The notes under the pieces are model-generated. The model made no database searches. It saw only the letters and a list, made by a program, of their open reading frames with translations, and was not told the DNA's origin. DNA of 64,000 nucleotides, taken from the NCBI GenBank assembly GCA_039545275.1, contig BCHS01000005.1:124001-188000 (forward strand), given 5' to 3'. Below are positions 33,348 to 44,385 of the stretch, piece by piece (the stretch's first letter is position 1; each line of letters begins with the position of its first letter). Both the position numbers and the translations under genes were made by a program. The stretch comes from Pseudomicrostroma phylloplanum (lineage: Eukaryota; Basidiomycota; Exobasidiomycetes; Microstromatales).

Positions 33348-35408
33348 ATGCGGCCAGCGGCGACGATGAAGAGGCCATCTAGAGCCACCGCAGCTGCTTG
33401 CCTTCTCACACTGCTGGCATTCGCTTCCTACTCTCATGCCTGGATGATCCCTGGCTCCAGTCCGCGGTCTTACGCCGTCGGCGATGCTGTGCCCTTCAGC
33501 GTGAATACCCTCCAGCCAATGACGGGAGCCTCTACAGGTCCTTCGAATGGGCCAGGATCTGGGACTGCTACCAATACCCTCAACACGCTCATCTCGCTAG
33601 ACTACTATGACGAGCGGCTCCACTTCTGCCAGCCCGAGGGAGGACCGGAGGCCCAAGTAGAGGGGTTGGGTAGCGCCTTGTTCGGAGATCGCATCTATTC
33701 AAGTCCAGTGACGGCGAATCTGCTGAAGGAGGAAAAGTGCAAGGTCATCTGCAAGAGCATGGTACCCGGGTCGGACGCCACCTGGATCAATGACCGCATC
33801 AAGGACCAGTATGCGGTCAATTGGATGGTGGACGGCCTGCCCGTTGCGACAAAGAAGATTGCCGATCGCACAAATGAAATCTTCTACTCCATTGGCTTCC
33901 CTCTTGGCAGGCTCTTTGACGACCACGGAGCCCCCTACGATCCTCCGGCTCTCAACAATCACCTGAATTTGTACATCGAGTACCATCAGAGGAGTCCGGG
34001 AGAGTACAGGATCGTCGGCGCTTACATCCACCCAGAGTCGCGCGATTCCCTCGGTCACAATGGCGAGGCGCTCAACTGCGCTGCGACAGATCCGCTTAGG
34101 CTATCGTCTTTCGGGGAGGCGCCGGCTTCTTCACTAAAGGAGATTGCCTACACAATGGACATCTATTGGAAGAAGAGCAGCACGCCTTGGGCTACGAGGT
34201 GGGATGCGTACCTGAGGGTCTTTGACGCAAAGGTGCACATGTTTGCGCTCTTCAACTCCATTGTTGTGGTGGCCTTCTTGTGTCTGATGGTGAGAGCGGA
34301 ACAGCATGGAATCGGTGAAGAGGACGTGGAGCTGACATACCAACTGTGCCCCTTTGCTCTCTCGCAGGTCGCCATGATCCTGCTTCGCAGCGTCTCAAAG
34401 GACGTGAACCGCTACAATGCCCTCGATCTGGACGAAGGCCTGCAAGAGGACTTTGGATGGAAACTGGTGCATGCTGAAGTCTTCCGCTCGCCACCTCGTC
34501 CTCTGCTGCTGTCCATTCTGATCGGTACTGGCGCACAACTTGCAGCCATGGCCGTCGTGACACTCACATTTGCACTGCTGGGATTCCTGTCCCCCTCGAA
34601 TCGAGGTTCGCTAGCAACGGTGATGCTGGTCGGATGGTGTCTGTTCGGCTCAGTGGCCGGCTACGTCTCCTCGAGAGCCTATGCGACCTACGACGGTGAA
34701 CACTGGCAACGCCAAGTCTTTGGCACTGCCACTCTCTTCCCAACAACGATCTACGGTCTGCTATCGCTGCTGAATCTGTTCCTCATCGCCACACAATCCT
34801 CTGCTGCGGTGCCCTTCGGTACCTTCCTTGCGCTCGTCGTCCTCTGGTTCGCCATTGATGTGCCCCTAGTCTGCCTCGGAGCCTTCTTTGGCATCAGGGC
34901 CGGCCCCTGGGCCAAGCCGGTGCGGACGGCTTCTATCCCACGACAGATTCCTCCTGGCCCATGGTACCTAAAGCCCTGGCCTTCGATGCTCATGGGTGGC
35001 ATCCTGCCTTTCGGAGCCGCCTTCCTAGAGCTTCACTTCATCCTCAACTCCCTCTTCGGCACGAGAATCTACTATGCCTTTGGCTTCCTCTTTGCCACAT
35101 TCCTCGTAACCGCAACCACCACTGCCACCGTCTCTGTCCTCTTCGTCTACTTCCACCTTTGCGCAGAGGAGTGGCGCTGGCAGTGGAAGTCTTTCAACAT
35201 CGGCGGAGGATCAGCAGTGTGGCTCTTCATCTACGGCCTCTTCTACTGGGCTAGCAGATTGAGTCTGCCGGGATTGGCAAACAAGGTGCTGTACTTGAGC
35301 TACCTGAGCATACTCTGCGTTATGTGCTATGCACTGTTCGGTACCATTGGATACATGGCGTCGTATGCTGCTGTGCAGAGGATGTACAAGAGGATCAGGA
35401 TTGACTGA
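33348..35408 (+). CDS. TM9/EMP70 family multispanning membrane protein
   Basis: One exon; 686 residues from the ATG at 33348. An N-terminal signal peptide (residues about 15-31, AAACLLTLLAFASYSHA) is followed by a lumenal domain of about 240 residues starting GSSPRSYAVGDAVPF. Nine predicted membrane segments follow, with conserved DDHGAPYDPPALNNHL and PRQIPPGPWYLKPW. The C-terminus is MYKRIRID, matching the family's position for the K-x-D/E COPI-binding Golgi-retention signal, here with Arg in the key place. TM9 proteins work in the Golgi and endosomes on membrane-protein sorting and adhesion. A longer frame starting at 33177 is open but lacks family likeness. Confidence 0.93.
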   Translation: MRPAATMKRPSRATAAACLLTLLAFASYSHAWMIPGSSPRSYAVGDAVPFSVNTLQPMTGASTGPSNGPGSGTATNTLNTLISLDYYDERLHFCQPEGGPEAQVEGLGSALFGDRIYSSPVTANLLKEEKCKVICKSMVPGSDATWINDRIKDQYAVNWMVDGLPVATKKIADRTNEIFYSIGFPLGRLFDDHGAPYDPPALNNHLNLYIEYHQRSPGEYRIVGAYIHPESRDSLGHNGEALNCAATDPLRLSSFGEAPASSLKEIAYTMDIYWKKSSTPWATRWDAYLRVFDAKVHMFALFNSIVVVAFLCLMVRAEQHGIGEEDVELTYQLCPFALSQVAMILLRSVSKDVNRYNALDLDEGLQEDFGWKLVHAEVFRSPPRPLLLSILIGTGAQLAAMAVVTLTFALLGFLSPSNRGSLATVMLVGWCLFGSVAGYVSSRAYATYDGEHWQRQVFGTATLFPTTIYGLLSLLNLFLIATQSSAAVPFGTFLALVVLWFAIDVPLVCLGAFFGIRAGPWAKPVRTASIPRQIPPGPWYLKPWPSMLMGGILPFGAAFLELHFILNSLFGTRIYYAFGFLFATFLVTATTTATVSVLFVYFHLCAEEWRWQWKSFNIGGGSAVWLFIYGLFYWASRLSLPGLANKVLYLSYLSILCVMCYALFGTIGYMASYAAVQRMYKRIRID

Positions 35409-35748
35409 GCGAGCTAGGGAAGGGGCGGGAAGTAAGATTGGCGCAATGCACGTGCAAGGTCCGTTCTGGAAGGCAAGCAGAAGGGATGGACCATGACCAG
35501 GAGCCAAGCTGATTGACAGCAGCGAGACGTGCGCATCTCCATCGCCACAGCTTGGCGTCCTGCTAATCATCCTGCCATGCAGAAAACTTCGTGTATACAT
35601 CATCATCAGCGTCGAGGTATTTGCGGAACAGTCGATCAGTAAATAGCAATGATTCGGTATGAATTGTGGTTTTCCCAGGGGGCTTGTGCTGCTCCTCGTC
35701 TTCGATGATTCTCTGCTATGTAAAGCAAAGGCCACCGCTCCGCTCTCC
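35409..35748. other. Convergent intergenic
   Basis: 340 bp between the TM9 and tyrosyl-tRNA synthetase stop codons. I see no gene; it should hold both 3' ends. Confidence 0.5.
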
Positions 35749-37860
35749 TCACACGAGGAGGAGGACCTTTGCAGTCCTCTTGCCTTTCCGCAGAAGGACG
35801 ATGCCTTCCTCGGGCCGATCCCGGAATGTCGCCACGTCGTCCTCGCTCAGGACGCTCGCACTGGCCGACTCGCTCGTTACCGGCACGTTGTTCAAATAGG
35901 CTCCGCCTTGCAGCAGTCTCCGAGCTTGGACTAAGTGGTGGGACGTGGGAGGAAAAGAAGGACATGCGGGGGAGTCAGTCACATCGTACATGGATCGCGA
36001 TGAGCCGGCGTCATACCCATACAGAACTCACCTTTGCTCTCCACTAGCCCGACGAGCACGAGTACGTCCACGAGGCTCTCCCCGAGCACATCGCCCTTGT
36101 TGAGTCTAAGCACCTTTGCGTCTCCCCTGTCCTTGCCCTCGCTTAGGCTCGCCATCAGGTGTAGCTCAGTCCGTATCCCTTCCTGCGAGTCGAGCGTCTC
36201 CTGCAGGCCTCTCCGTCCTTCGCAGGCGGCAAAAGCCACATGCAGCAGACTGGTCATCCTTTTTGCACTCTCTAGAGCCTTTGCCCCGCGGAACAACCTC
36301 GTGACCTCGTCCGCCAGCAGGACCTGCCTGGCACCTCTTTGCCCCTCGGCTGCAGCAATCTCCTCGCTGGACAAGAAGGTGAGACAGTTGAGCAGCTTGG
36401 TGACGTCTTCGTCTGTTGTCCGTAGGAGATATTGATAGAAGTCGTAGTCGGAGCAGAGCTCACGGGAGAGGAAGATGGCATTGCCGGCAGATTTGCCCAA
36501 TTTGGCACCGGAGGAGGTAGTGAGTAGGGGGAGGGTCATTCCGAATGCTGGTGGCAGCCGACGACTCGAAGACGAGGCGACGGTGCTGGTGGGACACTCC
36601 TCTTGAGCTTCATGTAGATCTGCTGCTGCTTCTTGGGCAGCGTTGCTCGCATTGCCGAACTTTTTGCGGCGTATGAGTTCGACGCCCGCGCTGATGTTGC
36701 CCATCTGGTCGCTACCGCCAATCTGCATGGAGCAGCCAATCTCAGGTCTAGAGTTGAGGAGGTAGAAGTCGTAGGCCTGGAGGAGCTGGTAAGAGAATTC
36801 GGTATAGGAAAGACCAGCATGGGGTGAAGTAGAGGTGCCGTGAGGGGGTGGTAAACGGGTCTTGACGCTGTCGTTGATGGTAAGGGAGCACACGGAAAGC
36901 GGGTCAATAGGCGATTGACCGACCATCTCTGGTCACTGTCACTCCAACTCACCTGTCTCTTGCCAGAACCTCCCCTATCCGGACGTAGCGTCCTACATCG
37001 CGAAGGAAGTCCAAGATGCCAGTACCCTCGTAGAAGTCTTGGTTGTTCAGGATACGTATATCAAGAGCGCCGTCGGCATTTGATCTCTCTGCTCCTTCCT
37101 CGAGCGCCTGACTGCCGGCGACAGGCGCTGTCGGGCTGGCCTGACCTGAAGCGCCGCCGATGACCTCGTCTGCAGCACGCTCGGCGGCTGCTCCAGTACC
37201 TGCAGCGGCTGCTTCCTCTAGTGGTGTCTTTTGCACACTGCTCTTGACACTTCCGGAGGAGGTCTCCTTGCCGCTGAAGTGATCGCTCAGCTGGCGTAGC
37301 AAAGTCTCGAGCTGAGACTTGATCGCTTGCACATTCTTCTTGAGCTCTCCTCGGTCCATGTCCGGCCTCTCTGTGCTCTTCCCAGAAGGATCGCCAATAC
37401 TCCCCGTCGCTCCTCCGATGAGCAGTATACCCCTATGTCCTGCTCTGACTAGCCATATCAGCGCGATGATGGGGACGAGGTTGCCCAGATGAAGAGAGGG
37501 AGCAGTGGGGTCTACACCGAGGTAGATGGTCCGGGGCTGCGAAGAGAGGTGGGCCGAGATGTGGGAAGAGGAGACAGAGGCAATGAGGTTGCGCTCCGAC
37601 AGCTTCTGAAGCGTGGCATCTGTATAAGATGTACTTTGGCCATTGAGAGAGGAGGAGGTATCACTCTCACGAGCAGCCGGCCTTGCGGATGAGGCGGGTC
37701 CCGTAGTGAAGCGGCGAGGTGTCCCAGGCATACAAGCCCTTGCTAGCAGCGCCGGCGGGCAAGCTTGCGAGGAGCATCTTGACGGCGCGGGCAGCCCTGT
37801 TCGCCGTCGACCGACCCTCCTGGCTGCCCTACCGACGTCTGCGAAGCTCCTTCTGATCAT
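35749..37860 (-). CDS. MSY1: Mitochondrial tyrosyl-tRNA synthetase
   Basis: Exons 36953-37860, 36032-36867 and 35749-35930 give 641 residues, long for this family. The first 60 residues are Arg/Ser/Ala-rich and fit a mitochondrial presequence. The class I HIGH-type motif is [12 protein letters not shown], and the KMSKS equivalent is [24 protein letters not shown] marks tyrosine recognition. Joins restore EVLARDSVKTRL and [21 protein letters not shown], the latter the S4-like tRNA-binding domain. Two insertions stand out: a 75-residue Ala/Gly/Glu stretch before [11 protein letters not shown] and a 45-residue Ser/Glu stretch before FGMTLPLL. Divergent from TFB4. Confidence 0.93.
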
Positions 37861-38097
37861 CAGGTGCTATGCTTCTTGAGGCATTGACTGTACGAACTGA
37901 TTGTGGTCAATCGGAAGATGTCAAAAAAGTGCAATACGCCTCGGCCTCCACCGCCGGCGCACGGAAAGAGCGCCAAGCCGCGCCGTGCCGCCGAGGTCGA
38001 CTTCCGAGGCTGGTGGTGATCAGCAGCACCTCACCTTCCTCTCCATTGCAAAGCACTTCGTCCTCTCGGTTCGGCAACGCTGCGGAAGCTGTCGACC

Positions 38098-39462
38098 ATG
38101 ACCACGTCCTCCTCGGCCTTGAAGTCGACTTCAGCTTCCTCGAGCGGCAATAGCTCCTCCTTTCTAACGCTCATCTTGGACCTCAACCCCGCCTCATGGG
38201 GATTCGCCTCTACTTCGACTGCGTCCGGGTCCGCATCCTCCTCGCCAATCTCCTCACTCCTCCCCGTACTCCTCGTCTTTCTCAACTCACACTTGGCTCT
38301 GTCGCACACGAATGGCCTCGCAGTCTATGCCGCCTCGACTCATGGCGTCGCGAGGCTGCTCTACTCGACGTCTTCGCACTCTCACACCTCTGCCCTTGTA
38401 GCACAGCGCGGAGCGAGGAGGGCGAGGGGAGCCGATGAGGCTAGTACCTACCAGCACTTTGGCAATGTCAGCAAAGCCGTCATCGCTGGAGTGACTGCCA
38501 CAGTGGAGGAGATCAAGGCAAAAGCTAGCATGCAGCTGGATGATGACGATGAAGAGGACGAAGAGGAGGAGACGGCCCTGGTCAAGGTGCTGGGTATGGC
38601 TCTCAGTCGTGAGTAGGCAGAGGCCTGGCGGAGAAGCGAGGCGAGGGAAGAGCTCATCCGTGACTGACTCGATCTATGGCAAACTTTACACGCACAGATA
38701 TGAACCGTCTAGCACCTACGCAGCCTGCATCTGCATCTTCCAACTCCAGCTCCAACCCTTTGCCGCCTTCACGCTCTACTGAGCTCTCTTCGTCCTCCAA
38801 CGCCGGCGCGTCTTCCTCGGCGATGTCCAGCATCAACTCGCGCATTCTAATCCTCTCCCTCACGCCTTCAGCTTCAAATGCCTATATCGGTCTGATGAAC
38901 TGCATCTTTGCAGCACAGCGACGCGAGATTCCGATTGACGTCCTGAAGATTGCGAGGGACGATACGGTCTTCCTGCAGCAGGCAGCCAATCTTACAGGGG
39001 GGATCTACTTCCGGCTCGCAAGCCCCATCAGGGAGGACGACGCTACTGCTGCTACTGCTGCCGTAAATTCTAGTGATGGGCGAGGGGAGGAGGGACCTCA
39101 TCCTCAGCAGCTCCTCCAGTTGCTCCTGTCGACCTTCCTTCCGCCCCCGAACCTGCGGAGATTGCTCCATCTGCCCACCCTGGACGAGGTCGACTTCAGG
39201 GCCAGCTGCTTCTGCCACGGTGAAATCGTAGACGTCGGATACGTCTGTGGAGTGTGCTTGTCTAGTGAGTAAAAGGGTTGAGGCGAGCGTCGAACGTGTT
39301 GAAGATCTCTCTGACGCAAACTTGTACACCGTCATTCTTTCTCCCCAACTCCAAGTCTTCTGCCGACCACCCTCGAAATGCTTCATCTGCAACTCTGACT
39401 TTCCCAAGAAGACGCTCAAGCGCTTCGAACAGGACTTGACTGCTCCCACTGGGAACAGCTGA
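38098..39462 (+). CDS. TFB4: TFIIH core subunit Tfb4 (p34/GTF2H3)
   Basis: Exons 38098-38608, 38698-39264 and 39356-39462 give 394 residues with two phase-1 introns. The von Willebrand-like fold starts FLTLILDLNPASWGF. The first join restores GMALSHMNRLAP and the second restores YVCGVCLSIFCRPPSKCFIC. The second join therefore assembles the C-terminal C4-type zinc motif from CFCHGEIVD onward. Serine-rich inserts occur near residue 180 and an acidic patch near 155. Tfb4 pairs with Ssl1 in the TFIIH core used in transcription initiation and nucleotide-excision repair. The ATG at 38098 gives a Ser-rich start of about 20 residues ahead of the domain. Confidence 0.94.
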
Positions 39463-39720
39463 GGCGCACATTCAGCCAGCAGCACCAACACCAGCAGCAG
39501 CAGTAGAGGATCTATTCCCCGGGTCGGCCAGGTAAGAGGGCGTAAGAGCATTGTTGTAGCGATTTTTGCTCCCATTTCATATGTACTATAGCATAGCAAA
39601 TTACAACATTCTTGAAGTGAACCGTGAGGCGATACTTTCGGCAAGAGTGAGTGCAACTTCTCTGAGACTAGTCTGACCCACCCGACTTCGGCTTGGGTTT
39701 GGCTCGGGCTCGGGCTCGGC

Positions 39721-41535
39721 TCAGAGGTACGTGACCTTTGTGCCCATGCGTACGGTATTCCACAAGCGCTGCACCAACTCCGAGAGCAAGCCAGCATCTT
39801 GACTGCCTCCTGCCTTTCTTGCCGCAACGGAACCCGTACCACTCGTCCCACCAACGGCCCCACGTCTGCCCCTATTCGCAGTGAGCCTCTTCAAGCTAAA
39901 CAGGAGCACCAGCAGTGGGCCCAGAACGGAGAGGAGCGCCGCAACCGAGCCGCCGAGAGGTAGCTTGTCGAGTGCGAGCAGAGAGCGGAGCGTCTGCACA
40001 AGACGACTCGCCGAGACTGCACTTCCACCTGCGGTGCTTCGGGGCGCTATGGAGCCTCGCTCACCAGAGATACCGGCGCCGGCGCCGTCGCGCTGTGCGT
40101 CCTTGGCGAGACGGCTGCTGAGGGCGGAGCGCGTCGAGGCGAATGCCTGGGCTGCTGCTGCTGCTTCTGCTTCTGCTGCTGTCGTGGTGGAATTGTTGCG
40201 GTCGTCTCCTCGCTGAGAAGACGTAGTAGTGCCTTGGGCGTAGGAATGCGAGGACCGGGTCTTGCTCGGCTTGTCCACTGTGATCGTCGAGTCTGACTCT
40301 GTCTCTGATGAGGGCTGGACAGAGGACGATGAGGACGAGGCCGAAGAGGACGAGTAGCGATGTCTCCCGGCTGAAGGGCGAGACCGCCTCGGCTTTTCCA
40401 CAGTCGACGCAGACGATGACTGATCCGGCCGCATGAATGTACCGCTCGTCTCCGTCTGCTCCTGTTGCTGCTGCTGCTGCTGCCCCTTCTCCTCTGCTTT
40501 CCTCCTCTGCTTCTCCAGCTCATAAGCCTTCTCCCCCGCCAGCTTCGCACTAGCGCGTCGCTCCGGTCGCGTGACCACATGCTCCCTCGCCCTGTCCAGC
40601 GCGAGGAGAAGCTTGGCCCTCTCCTCGTCTTCCAACAGGCTCAGGCGGACCACCTGGTCGGCTTCCTCCCATTGAGCGCAGCGCACCCCGAGGATGTGGA
40701 TGGCGTAGAGCTCCAGGACTCGGGAGTAGGAAGAGACCAGCCGGGAGCGATTCTCCGAGGCGGAGGCAGAGGCAGAGGCAGGAGGGGAAGCCAGTGGTGC
40801 AGATTGAGCTTGCAGGATTTCTTCTGCGAGGTGGCGAGAGAGGGGCATAGACTTGGCAGAGGTGGAGGACTGAGAGGAGCCGGTAGAGGGGAACTCTTCT
40901 ACACCGAGTGAGGCCATGAGTAGGCTAGCCGCAACACTGGCCGGCAGGAGCGACAGCGCTGCTCTCCTGGCAGTCTGTTGAGCTGCTACGGTCATTGTCT
41001 TGCCGTTTGACTCGTCCATGGTGGCAGCATAGGCCTGCAGAACGGAGTCTGTGAGACTTTTCAGAAAGGCCTCCGGGGCCCTCTGCTTTAGCAGAGCACT
41101 AGTATGCGATGTGATTTCCCTTCCCTTCTGCTGGGCGACGGATCCTCCTGCCTTCCAAAGAGAGACCAAGAGGGTGAGCCATAGGATGACCGTCTTGTCC
41201 CTCACATTCTGCCAAGTCGTGCTGTCCCTGACTTCCTTCTGATCAGGCGCGATGACTACAAAGAGGAGTCTCCATGCTTCCTCGAGCTCATGTAAAGCTT
41301 CGAGGGGCTGACGGTGGATAAAGTGGTGGGCAGAAGCCGTGTAGTGGGACTTTGCCAGCGATAGAGGGGAAGAAAGGGTTGATGACGAGGAGCGCGAGAG
41401 GGAGAGGGAGAATGAGCTCGAAGGGGTGAGAGTTGCGGAAGATGAGGGCGATGATACGGAGCCGGAGCCGGTGCTGGAAGGCCGTCCCAGCCCGAGGGAG
41501 GACTGACGCGGTGGCACCGACGACATCGAAGCCAT
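39721..41535 (-). CDS. Tail-anchored low-complexity protein, possible Pex26/Pex15-like peroxin
   Basis: One frame of 604 residues. After a Ser-rich start of about 60 residues comes a helical region (ASAHHFIHRQPLEALHELEEAWRLLF), reminiscent of the TPR-like cytosolic domain of Pex26/Pex15. A helical stretch to about residue 330 follows. The middle is disordered with a seven-Gln run and Ser runs. Near residue 535 is one membrane segment (VAALLSVLGPLLVLLFSL) followed by a basic tail, as in peroxisomal tail-anchored proteins that recruit Pex1/Pex6. The assignment rests on architecture only. The 55-residue lumenal tail is long for a tail anchor, which weakens it. Convergent with TFB4. Confidence 0.4.
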   Translation of the reverse strand: MASMSSVPPRQSSLGLGRPSSTGSGSVSSPSSSATLTPSSSFSLSLSRSSSSTLSSPLSLAKSHYTASAHHFIHRQPLEALHELEEAWRLLFVVIAPDQKEVRDSTTWQNVRDKTVILWLTLLVSLWKAGGSVAQQKGREITSHTSALLKQRAPEAFLKSLTDSVLQAYAATMDESNGKTMTVAAQQTARRAALSLLPASVAASLLMASLGVEEFPSTGSSQSSTSAKSMPLSRHLAEEILQAQSAPLASPPASASASASENRSRLVSSYSRVLELYAIHILGVRCAQWEEADQVVRLSLLEDEERAKLLLALDRAREHVVTRPERRASAKLAGEKAYELEKQRRKAEEKGQQQQQQQEQTETSGTFMRPDQSSSASTVEKPRRSRPSAGRHRYSSSSASSSSSSVQPSSETESDSTITVDKPSKTRSSHSYAQGTTTSSQRGDDRNNSTTTAAEAEAAAAAQAFASTRSALSSRLAKDAQRDGAGAGISGERGSIAPRSTAGGSAVSASRLVQTLRSLLALDKLPLGGSVAALLSVLGPLLVLLFSLKRLTANRGRRGAVGGTSGTGSVAARKAGGSQDAGLLSELVQRLWNTVRMGTKVTYL

Positions 41536-41875
41536 TCTCTGCGTCGGTAGGCAGAGTTAGACGTGTCGAAGATGGTGACAAGTCAGAGCCAGATCAGACA
41601 AGGAGGAGTAAGGTAGGAAGGAAGGCTCGTCGCCCCACCTTGCCATCGCCCCCGGCTCGTTCCCTGGCCGGTGCGCCGAGGCGGACTGGGCGTGGCTGCC
41701 TGGCCTGACTCCGCCCGCCGGCCTCCACGAGAGTCGTGGAAGCGAGAAAGCGTCCGCTCCGAGGCTGCGAGCAGATTACCTTCCGTATCATCGCCATCGC
41801 CATCATCACCTCGAGTCTTGGGCTTGTCTCCCACCAAATTCCACCCTCACTCCTCCTACTCATAGCTTCGAGAAC

Positions 41876-42522
41876 ATGAACGACGTTCTAGCCACCCTCC
41901 TCGCGCTCGGTCTCCTCTACCTCGTAGTCAAGTTCGCCTTTGGAGGGCCAGCCGCCTCCTCCTCCTCTGCAGCAAACAATCGCGAGCCCATCCCAGCGCA
42001 CGAGCAAGGCAACGCAGCCGCCGCCGCCGCTCGACAAAGGGCAGGAGGAGGCGGAGGAGCGAATGCCTCTGCGACTTCTACCAGCTGGATGGGAGGTGGT
42101 AGTGCTGGGAAAAAGGAGACGCTCATTTCGCGGTATGGCCTCGAGGGGAGGTTGGCGTCTAGCCTCGGGACCACACCTTCTACCGACGTTTCCAGCGAGG
42201 TAGCTTCGCAGCAAGTCACTTCACCCAGCAGCACCAGCACTAGCAGTAGCAGCAAAGGGAAGGGTCGAATGCAGAATGATCTGGATTGGAAGAATGGAGC
42301 AGAGGGTAGACGGCAGGAGCTCAAGAGAAGAAAGGAGGAGATGATCCTCGAAGCAAGAAGGTAAGTGGGGGTCCGTACCTTGAGGGCCAAGCAGGAGAGG
42401 CAGTAGTTGCTCATCTCCCTCACCCCTCCTCTCCCATCTTCGCTTACAGAAAGCTACTGGAGAAGCAGCAGCCAAGAGCCTGTGTCATTGAGAGCACAAG
42501 TACGACCTCTACCACTTCGTAG
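41876..42522 (+). CDS. Small ER-type membrane protein, Cue1-like ends without a visible CUE domain
   Basis: Exons 41876-42360 and 42450-42522 (89-nt phase-2 intron) give 185 residues. The N-terminus is a membrane anchor (VLATLLALGLLYLVVKFAF). Poly-Ala/Gly/Ser linkers follow, then ETLISRYGLEGRL. The C-terminal basic helix is ELKRRKEEMILEARRKLLEKQ, assembled across the intron. These two conserved pieces are seen in fungal Cue1-type proteins that hold the E2 Ubc7 at the ER. The central ubiquitin-binding CUE domain expected between anchor and helix is not seen. Function is therefore inferred only from the ends. Confidence 0.6.
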
Positions 42523-42892
42523 CAGCCGAGACGCACGATTACAGCCAGTCCTCTCGTACGGTGGTCCCTTGGTCCTGAACTGTCCTCGATGCCCACATAG
42601 CCGGGCGCTGTGCTCAGCCGTGACGCCTTGCTCCTTGTAGACGCTCCCTCTGCATTCTGCTTTGTGGATCCACTTTCACCCATGACATACATAGCTTTCA
42701 CAATCACTCTTTCCAATGAGTCCAGAGACCCATTGGGCTGCAGGATGGGGTGATATTCGTGGTTGAAGGAGAGGCCGGGGTGTAGCAGGCTTTCCCCATA
42801 CTGCAGCACAAAGCGCCTGACCTGTCCCCATCCCTCTCACTCCCCTTGTCTGTCTAAGACGTAGTGAGCTCTAGACACTCTCTATGCCCGCT
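42523..42892. other. Convergent intergenic
   Basis: 370 bp between the Cue1-like and EB1 stop codons. A minus-strand frame at 42444-42809 is open but shows no recognisable sequence. Confidence 0.45.
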
Positions 42893-44088
42893 TCAGAACA
42901 CCTCTTCCTCCTCGCCTTCCACCAGCTCGAGCCCCTCTACGTCTTGGGCCAATGCGTCTCCTCCGTCGTCCGTAGCGTAGAGGATGGCTTTCACATCTCT
43001 CAGGATGTTGCCCTCGGAGGTAGGCGTCTCCCCTTCTTCAGGCTCCAGTTGTGAAAGACGGTCGTTGACCAGTCCTTCGATTTGTGTCAACTACAGGTGG
43101 GCGTGGGAATGGATGGGCAGAGAGTCAGCGAGAGAGGACGATCGTAACGATGCCATGCAGCTATTCCTCTGCTCACCTTGTGCCAGTAGAATTCCCGCTC
43201 GCTAGTGATGATCTCGGCCTGGGCGTGCAAGTCGTCCCTCTCGGCCAGGAGAGCCTGGTAAGCCTGGTCATTCACACCTCCTGAAGACACCTTTCCTCCA
43301 CTTCCCCCACCAGGTCGCCTTGCTGCTGCTGCACTGGGGCCTGTAGATCCGCTCGCAGCTCGAGCGCCCACCGATGGCTTGGCCCTAGACGCTGCGGGAG
43401 CTACTGCATTGCCCCTTCCAGGCAGAGGTCTAGCTGATCCTACCGAAGCTGCTCCGATTAGGGGCGGTGGTGCGGCTACTACACCTGCTCGGCGCGCATC
43501 TGGATCGTATGGGGTGCCTGGGTAATTTGTGTCCCAGAAGCCCTTGATCCATTGAAGGAACTCGAGGTTGTCTCTGTGCGTGGTGCAGGAGGCAGGTATA
43601 ATTGTCAATCGACCGTGCCACTCGTCTCGCATGGCCGCCTGCTATCGCTCATCTCATCTATCGTACGCACAGCATTCGACACTTGATGAGCATATCCACT
43701 GGGATCGGTTTGCTGATTCGGTTCTTCTTGAAGACTGCTTGCAAGACTTTGAAGTTGTTGATGAACTCATACTCCTGCTTGGCATTTGCATGTAGCCTCG
43801 ACATGGGGACATTGCCTGGCGAGAGGAAGGTCGAGAAGGCAGAGTCAGTAAGGGGCCGTCTAGCAAGGGGCCGACAGTTCCCTTTCCACATTTGATTGCT
43901 CTGGAATGGTCCGCTATCGCCACTGCTATGCCCAGTACGCTACGACAAATGCGTTGTTACTCACCGTAAATGGAGTCGATGATCTGGGCGTATGCAAACC
44001 CCGAGCCACACTGCTCGACCTTTGTGTAGTTGAGATTGAGGAGCTCATTGAGCCATGCCAAGAGCTCGGATCTGGACTCTCCTGCCAT
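42893..44088 (-). CDS. MAL3: EB1-family microtubule plus-end protein (Mal3/Bim1)
   Basis: Exons 43965-44088, 43671-43815, 43177-43573 and 42893-43090 give 287 residues. The calponin-homology domain starts ESRSELLAWLNELLNLN and continues QCGSGFAYAQIIDSIYGNVP (assembled across intron 1). It ends KCRMLDNLEFLQWIKGFWD (across intron 2). An Ala/Gly/Arg/Ser linker follows, then the EB1 coiled coil and C-terminal domain (LLAERDDLHAQAEIITSEREFYWHK, then LTQIEGLV). The protein ends in Glu-Glu-Val-Phe, an EEY/F-type tail bound by CAP-Gly proteins. EB1 tracks growing microtubule ends and recruits other tip proteins. Divergent from the HAD gene with 297 bp between starts. Confidence 0.95.
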
Positions 44089-44385
44089 GATGTACTGGAG
44101 AGGCTGTGTGGTATAAGAAGAGGCTGTATCAAGTATCGAAGAGTGACTTGGCCAAGAGGGGCGGGGGTGTTGGTCTCGGTGGTAGTGTTGGTGTTTCCCT
44201 GGTGATGGTGTGATGCTGCTCTTCTCCCTCAGAACGACTGACTGACTGCCTGACGCGTGTGGGGGCGTGCGCGCGCGGGAGGCCATCACGATGCAGCCTG
44301 CAGCCGAGAATTGGACTACGCTCGGCTAGAATTGTAGGAAGGAAGATAGCATAGCAGCCTCACCTGCACGACGACGACGACGACG

